Shown: piece by piece, positions 36,001 through 44,810 of the stretch | Numbering within the stretch: the stretch's first letter is position 1 | How the letters are laid out: the number at the start of each line of letters is the position of its first letter | Translations under genes and position numbers: made by a program | Source of the DNA: Ancylobacter radicis | GTDB taxonomy: Bacteria; Pseudomonadota; Alphaproteobacteria; Rhizobiales; Xanthobacteraceae | Reading direction: 5' to 3' | Assembly: GCF_018449475.1 (NCBI RefSeq) | Contig: NZ_JAHCQH010000004.1 | Coordinates: 124,001-188,000, forward strand | Length of the DNA: 64,000 bases | Notes under the pieces: model-generated | What the model saw: the letters and a program-made list of their open reading frames with translations, nothing else | What the model was told of the DNA's origin: nothing | The model's database searches: none

Positions 36001-39000
36001 CGAACAGCGAGGTCACTTCGCCGGCGCGGTCGACCAGGGTGCGGCTGACATTGTCGACGAGGTTGGTGAGGCTGCTCTCGATCTCGCCCGCCTCGTTGCG
36101 CAGCTGGCCGGCCACGGCGCCGATGCGCTGGCCGAGCAGGTCCGCCATCGCGGCGCCGCGCACCTCGACCGAGGTGGCGACATTGTCGATGCGGCCGATG
36201 ACGGTTTCCTCGAAGCGGCTGACCCGCTGGTCGAGCGTGTCGGCGATCTCCTGGGCGCGGGCGGCGAGCGTGCGGTCGGCCTGCTCGATGCGGTCGCTGA
36301 GCTGCTCGGTGACGGCGCCGGCGCGGTCGTCGAAGAAGTTGCTGAGCACGTCCAACGAGCGCGTCATGGCGTCGTTGGCCTTCATCGCCCCATCGGTCAT
36401 GGTGCGGGCGGCCTGGTCCATGCGCTCGCCGATGCCGGCGGTGACTTCCTGCGCATGCTGGGTGAAGAAGCCGTCCAGCACGCCGAGCGACTTGTCCATC
36501 GCATCGGTGGCGAGGCGGGCGCCCTCGGTCATGGTCTGGGCGAATTCCTGGGTGCGGCCGGCCAGCGTCTCGTTGAGGCCTTCCACGCCGCGGTCCAGCA
36601 CGCCCTCGATATTGGCGATGCGCAGATCGAGCGAGGAGGCGACCTGCTCGGTCTTGGCGGTGATCTGGTCATCAAAGCCGGCAAGATTCGCGTCCATGGC
36701 GCGGGTGATGGCGTCGACGCGCTCGGTGATGCGCTGGACCACATCCGAGCCATTGGTCTGGAGCACGGTGTCGAAGTCGCGCAGCCCGTCGGTGATCTGG
36801 CGGCCGAGCAGCGAGGTGTCGGTGGCGATCCGCTCGGCGAGCTCATTGCCGCGCACCGCAATGGTTTCCTCGAGCATCTGGAGGCGGGAGGTCAGCATCT
36901 CGCGCACCGCTTCGGCACGGTTGCCGAGGGTCGAGGTGAGCTGTTCGGCGGTGTCGCGGAACTGGTCGGTGGCGCGGTTGCCGCGCTGGGAAATGGCCTG
37001 CGCCACCTCGTCGCCGGCGAGCGTGATCTGCTCGCTGGCCGCGGTGCCGCGATAGCTGATGTCCTGCGACAGGCGGCTGGCGGCTTCCGCCAGCGTGTCA
37101 TGGGCATTGGCGCCGGCATCGGAAATCTGATGCACCACGCGCTGGCCGGTCTCGCCGAGCAGGCGCTCCAGCTCGGTGCCGCGCACGGCGATGGTGTCGT
37201 AGATGCGGTTGCCGGTGTCAGCGATGCGGTCGGCGAGGTCGTCGCCGCGCACGGTGATGGTCTCGGCGACGCGGTTACCGGTCTCCTCCAGCTTGCGCAC
37301 CACTTCGCCGCCGCGCACCGACATGTCGAGCACGAGGGCGTCGCCGGTGGACTTCAGCGTGTGGTTCACCTCGCTGGCGCGGATGGCGATCTCGTCGGCC
37401 AGACGCGTGCCGGTGCCGACCAGCGCCTCGGTGATGTCGTCGGAACGGGCCGCGAGCGTCTCGGTCAGGGTGTGCGTGGTGGCGGTGAGCTTCTCGCCCA
37501 TCTCCGTCGTGCGGGTGGTGACGACGTTGGACAGCTCGGTTGCCGTGGTCAGCAGCCGCTCGCCGATCTCGTCGGTACGGGCGGCGAGGGTGTCGGTCAG
37601 GTTGGCGGTGACGCCGGACAGGCGGGTGGTGATCTCGTCGGTCTGCGAGGTCAGGGTCGAGATCAGGTGCTCGCTGGCGTCCGACAGGTTGGTGTTGACG
37701 TCGGAGCCGGTGGCCTGAAGGCGGTCGATCAGGTCGCCGCCCTTCTCGGTGAGGGCGTCGATGATGGTGTCGCCGACGCGGCCGAGCGCGAGCGTGATGT
37801 GCTCGCCCTTGTCGGACAGCGTGCCGGTGACGCGGTCGGCGGCCTCGTTGATGGTCGCGTTGATGCGTTCGCTGACCCCGTCCACCTCATGGGTGAAGGA
37901 GAATTGCGCGCTGGAGATGGTCTCGCGCAGATGGTCGGCATGGGTGAGGATGAGCTCGCGCTCGCCCTGGAGCCGCTCGATGAGGTGGCGCATGCGCACC
38001 TCGTTTTCCTCATAGGCGTGTTCGAGCGAGGAAATCTCGCTGCGCACCAGCGCCTCAAGCTCGCTGGCGCGGGCGATGGTGCGCTCCACGCCGTCATCCA
38101 TGGCGGCGACCTCGCGGCGGACCACCTGGCTGACATTGACCACCGCCTCGGTGGTCGACTTGTCCGGCTCGGCGATGCGGATCGCCACCTGCGCCATGGA
38201 ATGGGCGACGATGCGCATTTCCTGCATCCGGCTCACCATCGAGGCGAGCACGAAGAAGAACACCGGCGGCACGACGAGGCTGGCCAGCGTCGTCAGCAGC
38301 GCGGTGGAGGAGAACAGGTCGGCGCCCGGCTGGCTGAACTGGGCATAGGAGATCAGCCCGCCAAGACCGAGCCACAGCGCCGAGGCGCCGGTGGCGAGGT
38401 AATAGGGCGTGGGCGGCGGGCGGCGCTGGAGCGCGGAGAGCAGCTGGCCAATGGTCTGGCGGTCGTCATTGGCGGCGCGCGGGCCCTGCGGCGCCGGACG
38501 CGGCGCGCGGCGCGGCTCCTCGCCGGCGAGGGGTCCGGCGGCCATCGTCCCGGCCGCAAGCGTGGCGGCGGCACCGGCGGCGAGGGCCGGCGCGATCATC
38601 GCCCCGGCGGCCGCGGAAACGGACGGGGCCTCGGCATGCGGCGCGGGCGGGGAATCGGTATTCGGGCCGAAATCGAAGCGGGGCTCATGCGTCGCGTCCG
38701 GCTCGGACGCGGTGAGCGGGAGATCGAAGGCCGAATGGGTGAAATCGTCGCCGGCGGTGAAGTCGTCCGGGGCCGGCTCGCCGTCGAGGTCGCTGGCGCT
38801 GAGGAAGGAGGGCTCGTCGAAGATCGGGTCGCGGAAGGCGCTGTCGCCCGCCGGGTCGTAACCCGCGCCGGCACGTTCCTCGATGCGCGGGCTCTGCGGC
38901 TCGCGGGCGGGCGGCAGATCAAGCGACAGCTCGGGCGGCTCGCCCTCGATGGCGCTGCGCAGATGCGCGTCCCCGTCCGTCTCCGGCGAGGTGGCGATCG

Positions 39001-39097
39001 CGTCTTCGCTCGCAAGATCGAGGTTCAGGGCCTCTTCAATGGCCGACAGGGCGGCCTCGGCGGGGTCCTGATAAACCTTCTTCGTATTCGTCGACAT
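33041..39097 (-). CDS. Giant apolipoprotein-like coiled-coil membrane protein, GPR/RgsE-like growth-pole ring protein
   Basis: 2018 residues. The order is: an acidic, Pro/Ala-rich N-terminal segment (1-230); two membrane helices (about 236-290, ASALWLGLGGLIS and a VVPPVFFFVLAS segment); and about 1400 residues of continuous amphipathic helix made of degenerate 11/33-residue repeats (for example RGSTIVDAARQTAEF units). A Pro/Ala-rich linker (about 1725-1880) and a conserved C-terminal domain (about 1905-2018, with DLWERYKRGERNVFTRRLY) follow. Size, topology and apolipoprotein-like repeats match Agrobacterium GPR (growth pole ring) and Sinorhizobium RgsE, needed for unipolar growth. Assignment is by architecture remembered from the literature, not by alignment. 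Monocistronic; no antisense gene is accepted despite long open antisense frames. Confidence 0.85.
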   Translation of the reverse strand: MSTNTKKVYQDPAEAALSAIEEALNLDLASEDAIATSPETDGDAHLRSAIEGEPPELSLDLPPAREPQSPRIEERAGAGYDPAGDSAFRDPIFDEPSFLSASDLDGEPAPDDFTAGDDFTHSAFDLPLTASEPDATHEPRFDFGPNTDSPPAPHAEAPSVSAAAGAMIAPALAAGAAATLAAGTMAAGPLAGEEPRRAPRPAPQGPRAANDDRQTIGQLLSALQRRPPPTPYYLATGASALWLGLGGLISYAQFSQPGADLFSSTALLTTLASLVVPPVFFFVLASMVSRMQEMRIVAHSMAQVAIRIAEPDKSTTEAVVNVSQVVRREVAAMDDGVERTIARASELEALVRSEISSLEHAYEENEVRMRHLIERLQGERELILTHADHLRETISSAQFSFTHEVDGVSERINATINEAADRVTGTLSDKGEHITLALGRVGDTIIDALTEKGGDLIDRLQATGSDVNTNLSDASEHLISTLTSQTDEITTRLSGVTANLTDTLAARTDEIGERLLTTATELSNVVTTRTTEMGEKLTATTHTLTETLAARSDDITEALVGTGTRLADEIAIRASEVNHTLKSTGDALVLDMSVRGGEVVRKLEETGNRVAETITVRGDDLADRIADTGNRIYDTIAVRGTELERLLGETGQRVVHQISDAGANAHDTLAEAASRLSQDISYRGTAASEQITLAGDEVAQAISQRGNRATDQFRDTAEQLTSTLGNRAEAVREMLTSRLQMLEETIAVRGNELAERIATDTSLLGRQITDGLRDFDTVLQTNGSDVVQRITERVDAITRAMDANLAGFDDQITAKTEQVASSLDLRIANIEGVLDRGVEGLNETLAGRTQEFAQTMTEGARLATDAMDKSLGVLDGFFTQHAQEVTAGIGERMDQAARTMTDGAMKANDAMTRSLDVLSNFFDDRAGAVTEQLSDRIEQADRTLAARAQEIADTLDQRVSRFEETVIGRIDNVATSVEVRGAAMADLLGQRIGAVAGQLRNEAGEIESSLTNLVDNVSRTLVDRAGEVTSLFDSRTEEIARIVEERGNGLLAALEDRSLGITSEISRASGELLAAIDDHRDNLVRALDNTRAGAVDDITRASEELLHVLETRSDAIVSAFEQATGGRADQLMQMSDDVLNTVEQRTAGLLDAFQRSSHTTTTEMARVGDDLLATLNNQSGDVVSALQQLSGQVTGEIARAGDGLLTEFDGRGSHLVDTVKHVSSQVVDEIARASDALLAEFDGRGSQLVETVRQTSDVTSSEFTRLTEDFIRTLDERGTNLVDAARQTAEFASTELSRVGDEFVQTLDGRGNTIVDAARQTAEFTSGELSRLTEEFVAALDGRGSTLVDAARQTAEFTSGELSRVTEEFVSALDGRGSTIVDAARQTADYTSGELTRLTEEFVSTLEGRGAGLIDSIAESGRSAVAEIAATNQALQGDVSSLLERLGEVNVQLQDVLAGSANNLASIEGAISERLSTFQNTVYSVEEASRGASTRMDEQIRELREVSGSVLQDVTSLSENFSQQAGIITSVATALGAAHENLDETLGGRHEALLELAEKVGGRTAELDQRLGAYARSIQETFGKAEQRVSELSKTILEAASQSTSTIVAQQEEIRSATEAERERTLASLRETYRQAVDEVNALMGEARNGFTGTAEELRDSIAAIKTMLETTREEMKRGILELPEETEANASAMRRTIAEQIKALAELNDIVSRHGRTLDVDSGVRARAPQPLPQPAPVAAPVAAAAVIEAPVMQPPVMQPPVMQVPVMPAPAPAPVAQRPAPAPAPVAQRPAPVAPPAPRPAPAAPRQEQVRQDQVRPAPAAPRYEPPRPAAARPAPAPAPAPRRPAAPPAPPARPASEAQGGWLSELLARADHEGPSLAPGAPRGRQPENRRSEREVERPVHHAIESLDSLSVDIARMIDHEAAVDLWERYKRGERNVFTRRLYTMQGQQTFEEIRRKYRRDLEFRDTVDRYIGEFERLIEQVGRDERGEQLTKTYLTSDTGKVYTLLAHAAGRLD
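34852..35545 (-). repeat. Tandem 99-nt (33-residue) repeats within the GPR-like gene
   Basis: The landmark sequence with GTCGAC/ATCGAT recurs at 34852, 34951, 35050, 35149, 35248, 35347 and 35446, exactly 99 nt apart, giving at least seven in-frame 33-residue units. Units at 34951-35347 are nearly identical at DNA level, whereas the rest of the coiled coil keeps only the pattern. 33 = 3 x 11, the apolipoprotein helix period. It suggests recent expansion by unequal recombination. Confidence 0.9.
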
Positions 39098-39798
<701 letters not shown>

Positions 39799-39813
39799 CG
39801 CTCCGCCGGATCG

Positions 39814-40839
39814 TCACGCGCTGTCCTCTTTCGCCTCGCGGGTGATGAGCCCGGAGGCGACGTCCTTCAGGGCCGGGGCGGGCAGGGCGACGAACGGCAA
39901 AGGCCGCGTCACCTCGATGGCGGCAAGCCCCAGCCGCGCGGTCAGCAGCCCGTTCACCACGCCCTCGCCAAGCCGCGCCGAGAGCTTGGCGGCAAGGCCG
40001 TGGCCGACCACCTGCTGGATCAGCGAATCCCCCGCCGCCATGCCGCCGGTGACGGCGAGATGGGCGATGACCTGCCGGAACAGCCGGATCATCCCCAGCG
40101 TGCCCGGCCGCCCGCCATAGAGCAGGGCAAGGCGGCGCACGAGGCCGATGGCGGTGACCAGCACGAAGATGAGATCGACCGCCGCGCGCGGCGACACCGC
40201 CGTGACCACCGACACCCGCTTGGCGGCGGAGGAGACGAGCCGCGTCGCCTCCGCGTCGAGCGGGGCCATCAGATGGCGCTCGGTGAGGCGCACGAGGTCG
40301 GCGCCGTCGATGATGGCGTCGAGATGCGAGGAGAGTTCGGTGCGGGCGCGGTACAGCCGGGGCGAGGCGCGGGTGACGGCCAGAAGCTCCTGCGCCACCC
40401 CTTCCGCGAGGCGCCGGTCGTCCTTGGCGACTGCGTCGGCGGCGCGTTCGCGCAGATCGTTCAGGGTCTTCAGCCGCATCAGCCCGAAGGCCTCCCGCGC
40501 GAGGATCGCCAGCCCGCCGAGCACCAGCGCGGCGGTGAAGGCGAGCCCGACATAGCCGAGCCAGTCGGCACGGGCGAAGAGGTCCTCGATCAGCTTGGAG
40601 ACGGCGAGGCCGATGCCGAGGCTGACGAGGCCGCCAAGCCCGGACCAGAACAGCGTGGCCCAGCGCGAGGCCTTCGGGGGCGGGACCGGTAGCGGCATAT
40701 CCTCCGTTGGCTCCAGCGCGGCGGGGGTGGGCGTCACCACGATGGCGCCGCGCGGGGCGGCGCGGCCTTCCTCGGCAAACACCACATCGGGATCGTCGAG
40801 GCGGAAGGCTTGCGGGCGGCGGGGGGAACGGTCGGTCAT
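39814..40839 (-). CDS. ycjF: YcjF-like membrane protein (TIGR01620/DUF697)
   Basis: 341 residues. Polar N-terminus (1-60), two hydrophobic helices (about 62-115), a helical middle part, and a DUF697 C-terminal part with hydrophobic helices (VDLIFVLVTAIGLVRRL near 220, MIRLFRQVIAHLAVTGGM near 248). It is always found next to the YcjX GTPase-like protein, as here (7 nt downstream of ycjX). In other bacteria the pair is linked to envelope or phage-shock-type stress; the biochemical role is unknown. Confidence 0.88.
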   Translation of the reverse strand: MTDRSPRRPQAFRLDDPDVVFAEEGRAAPRGAIVVTPTPAALEPTEDMPLPVPPPKASRWATLFWSGLGGLVSLGIGLAVSKLIEDLFARADWLGYVGLAFTAALVLGGLAILAREAFGLMRLKTLNDLRERAADAVAKDDRRLAEGVAQELLAVTRASPRLYRARTELSSHLDAIIDGADLVRLTERHLMAPLDAEATRLVSSAAKRVSVVTAVSPRAAVDLIFVLVTAIGLVRRLALLYGGRPGTLGMIRLFRQVIAHLAVTGGMAAGDSLIQQVVGHGLAAKLSARLGEGVVNGLLTARLGLAAIEVTRPLPFVALPAPALKDVASGLITREAKEDSA

Positions 40840-40846
40840 GACGTCT

Positions 40847-42310
40847 TCATTTCAGCCGGTCGCCGAGCAGGAATTCGAGCGCCCGGTCGAGGCGTATATG
40901 GGGCATGGGCAGCGCATCGCCATCGGCGTTGCGCGTCACCAGCGGCGGGCGGAAGCGCAGGAAGCGGAAATCCCCGCCCTGCGCATCGGCGAGGCCCTTG
41001 AAGCCGAGGGACGGATCGAACAGGGCGGACGGGTTCTCCGGCAGGTCGCCGGGGAAGACGGCGGCTTCCGCCAGCCCGTCGAAATCATCGGCGCCGTGCT
41101 GGCCGGCTTCCGGCACGCCGACAATGGCCGGCAGATGCGCGCGGCCGCGCTTCACCATGGCCTCGCGGGTGGCCCGCACGGCGGCAAGCGCCACCACGTC
41201 GATCTCCGCTCCCGCGCCTTCCGCGCGGCCCAGCGCCCGCTCGACCAGCCGGCGCAGGATCGCCTCCAGCGGATCATGGCTGGTGTGGTGCAGATGGTCG
41301 GCCTTGGTGGCGGCGAACAGCACCTTGCCGATGCGGTGGCGGAACAGCGCCGAGAACCAGGAATTCCGCCCGACGCGGAAGGCGGCGAGAATGCCGTCGA
41401 GCGCGGCCTCCAAGTCGGCTAGCGCCGCCGGGCCGGCATTGAGCGCGCTCAGCACGTCGATCAGCACGATCTGCCGGTCGAGCCGGGCGAAATGGTCGCG
41501 GAAAAAGGGGCGGACCACATTGTCCTTATAGGCCTCGAAGCGCCGGCGCATCATGGCGTGCAGCGAGCCGGGCTTCGCCTCCTGTCCGGGCGAGAGGTCG
41601 AGCGGGGCGAAGGTGAGCGCGGGCGAGCCTTCCAGATCGCCGGGCATGAGGAAGCGGCCGGGCGGCAGCAGGCTCATGGAGACCGTCTCGGCCCGGCAGG
41701 CGGCGAGATAATCGGTGAACAGCGCGGCCAGCTCGCGGGCATGCGCCTCGTCGGCCGGGGCATCCGGGTCGAGGCTTTCCAGCCGCCCGAGGAACAGGCC
41801 GGCCAGATGCCGGCGGGCCGGGGCGCGGGCGAGGCTGAGGCTGTTGGCGGCGAAGGTCGCGAAATCCTGATCGAGCAGCGGCAGGTCGAGCAGCCACTCG
41901 CCGGGATAGTCGACGATATCGAGCATGAGCGAGCGGCGCCCGCCGCGCGCCGGCGCATAGTCGATGGCGAGGCGCAGTTCGCTGATGCGGCGGGTGGAAT
42001 CGGGCCAGCGCCGCTCATCGACCAGCGTGGCGAGATGACCCTCATAGTTGAAGCGCGGCACGTCGTCGTCCGGCTGCGGCTCCAGACGCGCGCTCGCGAT
42101 CCGTCCCTCATGCATCGCCCGGAACACCGGCAGCCGTCCGCCACGGGCCAGCGCATGGACCAGCGCGGTGGTGAACACCGTCTTGCCCGAACGGGACAGG
42201 CCGGTGATGCCGAGGCGCAGCGTCGGGTTCGCCAGTTCCTCCGCCCGGTCCAGCAAGGTGAGGGCGGTGAGGCGGGCCTCGTCGATCAGTTCTTCATACC
42301 AGGAGGGCAA
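40847..42310 (-). CDS. ycjX: YcjX family P-loop NTPase (DUF463)
   Basis: 487 residues; Walker A GLSRSGKTVFTTALV (about 37-51) and a Walker B-like MLDIVDYPGEWLLDLPLL near 128. YcjX is a predicted GTPase-like protein working with YcjF. The start is TTG 42310, well supported by GAGGAG 6 nt upstream and by homology starting at once (PSWYEELIDEARLTAL). Nine nucleotides separate it from the upstream sixA-like gene; the three genes form one operon. Confidence 0.92.
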   Translation of the reverse strand: MPSWYEELIDEARLTALTLLDRAEELANPTLRLGITGLSRSGKTVFTTALVHALARGGRLPVFRAMHEGRIASARLEPQPDDDVPRFNYEGHLATLVDERRWPDSTRRISELRLAIDYAPARGGRRSLMLDIVDYPGEWLLDLPLLDQDFATFAANSLSLARAPARRHLAGLFLGRLESLDPDAPADEAHARELAALFTDYLAACRAETVSMSLLPPGRFLMPGDLEGSPALTFAPLDLSPGQEAKPGSLHAMMRRRFEAYKDNVVRPFFRDHFARLDRQIVLIDVLSALNAGPAALADLEAALDGILAAFRVGRNSWFSALFRHRIGKVLFAATKADHLHHTSHDPLEAILRRLVERALGRAEGAGAEIDVVALAAVRATREAMVKRGRAHLPAIVGVPEAGQHGADDFDGLAEAAVFPGDLPENPSALFDPSLGFKGLADAQGGDFRFLRFRPPLVTRNADGDALPMPHIRLDRALEFLLGDRLK

Positions 42311-42319
42311 TGCGGCTCC

Positions 42320-42838
42320 TCACTCCTTGTCCCGGGGCACGCCCAGCGCGCGCGGCGTGACGAAACGTTCCAGCTCTCCCTCGCCGGCGGCGAGGCGCGC
42401 CCAGTCGTCCGAGGGCAGGTCGATCACGGCCAGGGCGCCGGTCGGGTATTTCGGCAGCACCTTGAGGCGGTGGGCGCGCTTGAGCAGCCGCGCCGCCAGT
42501 TCCTCCATGCCGGGATTGTGCCCGACCAGCATCAGCGGCGAGCGGCCGTTCTGGGCGCGGATGATCTCCATCAGGCCATCGGCCGAGGCTTCATAGATGC
42601 CCTCCTCGAAGACGGGCGGCTCATGGGTCGGCCAGTCGCGCGTGGCAATATCCCAGGTCTCCAGCGTGCGCCGCGCCGGGGAGACCAGCGCATGGGCGGG
42701 AACAAGGTGGTTCTCGGCCATATAGGCACCGATCGCCGCCGCGCCACGTTCGCCGCGCGGGGCGAGGGGGCGGTCGCGGTCGGGCACGCCCTCGGGCCAG
42801 GCGGATTTGGCGTGGCGCAGCAGAAACAGGCGGAGCAT
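42320..42838 (-). CDS. sixA: SixA-type histidine phosphatase
   Basis: 172 residues from ATG 42838 with GAGGA 6 nt upstream (the frame is open 22 codons further). Histidine-phosphatase motif LLRHAKS with catalytic His9, second catalytic His in LMLVGHNPGMEELA, and the short SixA-like length. SixA removes phosphate from histidine phosphotransfer proteins such as PTS-Ntr NPr/ArcB in E. coli; here the substrate is unknown, but the genome depends on phosphorelays (see cckA). First gene of the ycjX-ycjF operon. Confidence 0.88.
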   Translation of the reverse strand: MLRLFLLRHAKSAWPEGVPDRDRPLAPRGERGAAAIGAYMAENHLVPAHALVSPARRTLETWDIATRDWPTHEPPVFEEGIYEASADGLMEIIRAQNGRSPLMLVGHNPGMEELAARLLKRAHRLKVLPKYPTGALAVIDLPSDDWARLAAGEGELERFVTPRALGVPRDKE

Positions 42839-43011
42839 CGCGGTCCTCGGGTGAGGGGAGTTCACGGGGTCGATACCGCCATTATAGGGGCGGAATGACG
42901 GCACGCCCTGCGTCGCCGTGCCTCGCGCACAAAGGCGAGGTATCCGGGGGCCGGTCGCGTCCCGAGCGCGGGTGAAAGACGGCGTTAAGGCTGTCGCGCA
43001 CGATTTTGACG

Positions 43012-43021
43012 GTTACGTAAC
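43012..43021. promoter_or_regulatory. Short perfect palindrome before the OmpV-like gene
   Basis: GTTACGTAAC is a perfect 10-bp palindrome located 86 nt upstream of ATG 43108 in an otherwise gene-free 270-nt stretch (42839-43107). It could be a regulator site; no family can be named. Confidence 0.25.
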
Positions 43022-43107
43022 AGCAATTGGCGTCGTGACTTTTCGGCCACCACAGGCGCCCTATCCTCGTATATGTATGACAGGAGTTCTTGAGCAGGGT
43101 TTGGCCA

Positions 43108-43971
43108 ATGCGTTCGATCGCGACGACGAGTCTTCTGGTGCTGGCGGGTTCGCTGGGCCTCTCCACGCTCGCCGCCGCGGCGGACATGACCATGTCGGCG
43201 CCGACTGTTGCTCCCGCTCCCGCCTCGATCGACCGGGAATGGACGCTGACGCTGGGCGGCTATGCCATGGTGCAGCCGGATTATCCGGGCTCGGACGATT
43301 ACGAATTCGGCTTCAAGCCGATCATCAGCATCTCGCGCGCCGACAAGCTGAGCCGCTGGCGCAGCTTCAACGACAATGCGAGCATCGCGCTCTACGACAC
43401 CGGCGTGATCGAGGCCGGTATCACCGGCAAGATCGACTGGAAGCGCGACACCGATGATTCGGACGATCTGCGCGGCCTGAACGATGTCGACTATGCCTAT
43501 GAAGTCGGCGGTTACGCCCAGTGGTACCCGGTGGACTGGCTGCGCCTGCGCGCCGATCTGCGCTACGGCTTCGGCGGCTTTGAAGGCGCGGTGGCCGATT
43601 TCGCGGTGGACGCGATCTATTTCACCGAGTTCTGGGGCGGCATGGCGATCTCGGCCGGTCCGCGCATGACGCTGGCGAGCTCGGGCTATATCGACGCCTA
43701 TTACGGCATCACGCCTGAAGAATCGGCGGCGGCGATGGCGCTCGGCAATAATCTGAGCGCCTATGAAGCCGGCGGCGGCATCTATTCGGTCGGTGTCGGC
43801 GGGCAGATCCTCAAGCGTTTCACGCCCAACATTCTCGGTTCGGTGTTCGCCGAGTACAAATATCTGCTGGACGATGCGGCCGACAGCCCGCTGGTCGTGC
43901 AGAATGGCGACCGCAACCAGTTCCAGGCGGGCGTCTCGCTCTCCTACACCTTCTTCCTCGGTTTCGAGTGA
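43108..43971 (+). CDS. MipA/OmpV family outer-membrane protein
   Basis: 287 residues with a cleavable signal peptide (hydrophobic stretch SLLVLAGSLGLST, cleavage near AAAADM at about residue 25). The rest alternates polar/hydrophobic strands and ends in the aromatic-rich C-terminal strand FLGFE, typical of beta-barrels. Family marks are GGYAMVQPDYPGSDDYE near residue 50 and the end YTFFLGFE. MipA-type proteins act as scaffolds for murein enzymes or as porin-like proteins; the role here is unknown. ATG 43108 is chosen over the upstream TTG 43090 because AGGAG is too close to that TTG. Confidence 0.85.
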   Translation: MRSIATTSLLVLAGSLGLSTLAAAADMTMSAPTVAPAPASIDREWTLTLGGYAMVQPDYPGSDDYEFGFKPIISISRADKLSRWRSFNDNASIALYDTGVIEAGITGKIDWKRDTDDSDDLRGLNDVDYAYEVGGYAQWYPVDWLRLRADLRYGFGGFEGAVADFAVDAIYFTEFWGGMAISAGPRMTLASSGYIDAYYGITPEESAAAMALGNNLSAYEAGGGIYSVGVGGQILKRFTPNILGSVFAEYKYLLDDAADSPLVVQNGDRNQFQAGVSLSYTFFLGFE

Positions 43972-44018
43972 CCGATTCGCGCGGTTGATCCGGCGCCAAA
44001 CCAAGCAATCTGTTGATG

Positions 44019-44051
44019 AACGCCCCGGCGCCGCAAGCTCCGGGGCGTTTT
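44019..44051 (+). terminator. Intrinsic terminator after the OmpV-like gene
   Basis: A 10-bp stem AACGCCCCGG (44019-44028) with CCGGGGCGTT (44040-44049), 11-nt loop, and TTTT at 44048-44051. It lies 48 nt after the stop codon. Confidence 0.9.
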
Positions 44052-44279
44052 GCTGTGATCTGTGCAAGGCTGCGGTATCCCGGCGCTGGCGTGGGGGCCA
44101 AGGTTGGCCCGGCGTTTGCCTGTGGTACCGGCGGACCCGCCTGGAATCAGCGCCCAAGGTGCTGATAAATCCAACGTTTCATGTCGTGTGCGTGACGATG
44201 AGAAATGTTGTACCGGGCGATCCGGCGGTCTATAAGCGGCGCCCGAAGGGGTGCCCCCCGAACACGAGGACGAAGGCCG

Positions 44280-44696
44280 ATGTCGGTGGAGATCGACCAG
44301 GAATATCGCCCCCGCGAGGACGAGCCTTTCATGAATGAGCGGCAGCGGGAGTATTTCCGCCACAAGCTGCTCGCGTGGAAGGAGGACATCCTGCGCGAGG
44401 CGCGTGAGACGCTTCAGCACCTTCAGGACGAAAACCAGAATCACCCGGACATAGCCGACCGGGCCTCGTCGGAAACCGACCGAGCCATCGAGCTGCGGGC
44501 GCGTGACCGCCAGCGCAAGCTGATCGCCAAGATCGAATCGGCGATCGAGCGGATCGATGACGGCTCCTACGGCTATTGCGAGGAGACCGGCGAGCCGATC
44601 TCGCTCAAGCGCCTCGAAGCCCGGCCGATCGCCACGCTGTCGATCGAAGCTCAGGAGCGTCACGAGCGCCGCGAGCGCGTCTATCGCGATGATTGA
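44280..44696 (+). CDS. dksA: RNA polymerase-binding transcription factor DksA (Cys-poor form)
   Basis: 138 residues from ATG 44280, with a preceding AGGACGAAGG. DksA enters the RNA polymerase secondary channel and mediates the stringent response with ppGpp. The coiled-coil tip keeps the key acidic motif DIADRA (Asp57, Asp60, Ala62). The zinc-finger region has only Cys100; the other three cysteines of E. coli DksA are replaced (CEET...ARPIATLSIEAQ), so it probably binds no zinc, as usual in rhizobia. Followed by a short tandem repeat and a terminator. Confidence 0.95.
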   Translation: MSVEIDQEYRPREDEPFMNERQREYFRHKLLAWKEDILREARETLQHLQDENQNHPDIADRASSETDRAIELRARDRQRKLIAKIESAIERIDDGSYGYCEETGEPISLKRLEARPIATLSIEAQERHERRERVYRDD

Positions 44697-44733
44697 TCCG
44701 CGCGACGACTGATCCGCGCGACGACTGATCCGC
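44695..44733 (+). repeat. 16-nt tandem repeat overlapping the dksA stop
   Basis: The unit GATCCGCGCGACGACT occurs twice exactly (44695-44710, 44711-44726) and begins a third time (GATCCGC). It starts within the dksA stop codon region. Probably a slipped-strand duplication. Confidence 0.85.
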
Positions 44734-44753
44734 ATCGCCGATACCGACCCATG

Positions 44754-44787
44754 AAAAGGGCGACCCGTCATCCGGGTCGCCCTTTTT
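44754..44787. terminator. Bidirectional terminator between dksA and the FliO-like gene
   Basis: A 14-bp perfect stem AAAAGGGCGACCCG (44754-44767) with CGGGTCGCCCTTTT (44773-44786), 5-nt loop TCATC, A/T runs on both sides, between convergent genes. Confidence 0.93.
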
Positions 44788-44810
44788 CGTTCTGCCGGGA
44801 GCTGCGCTGA

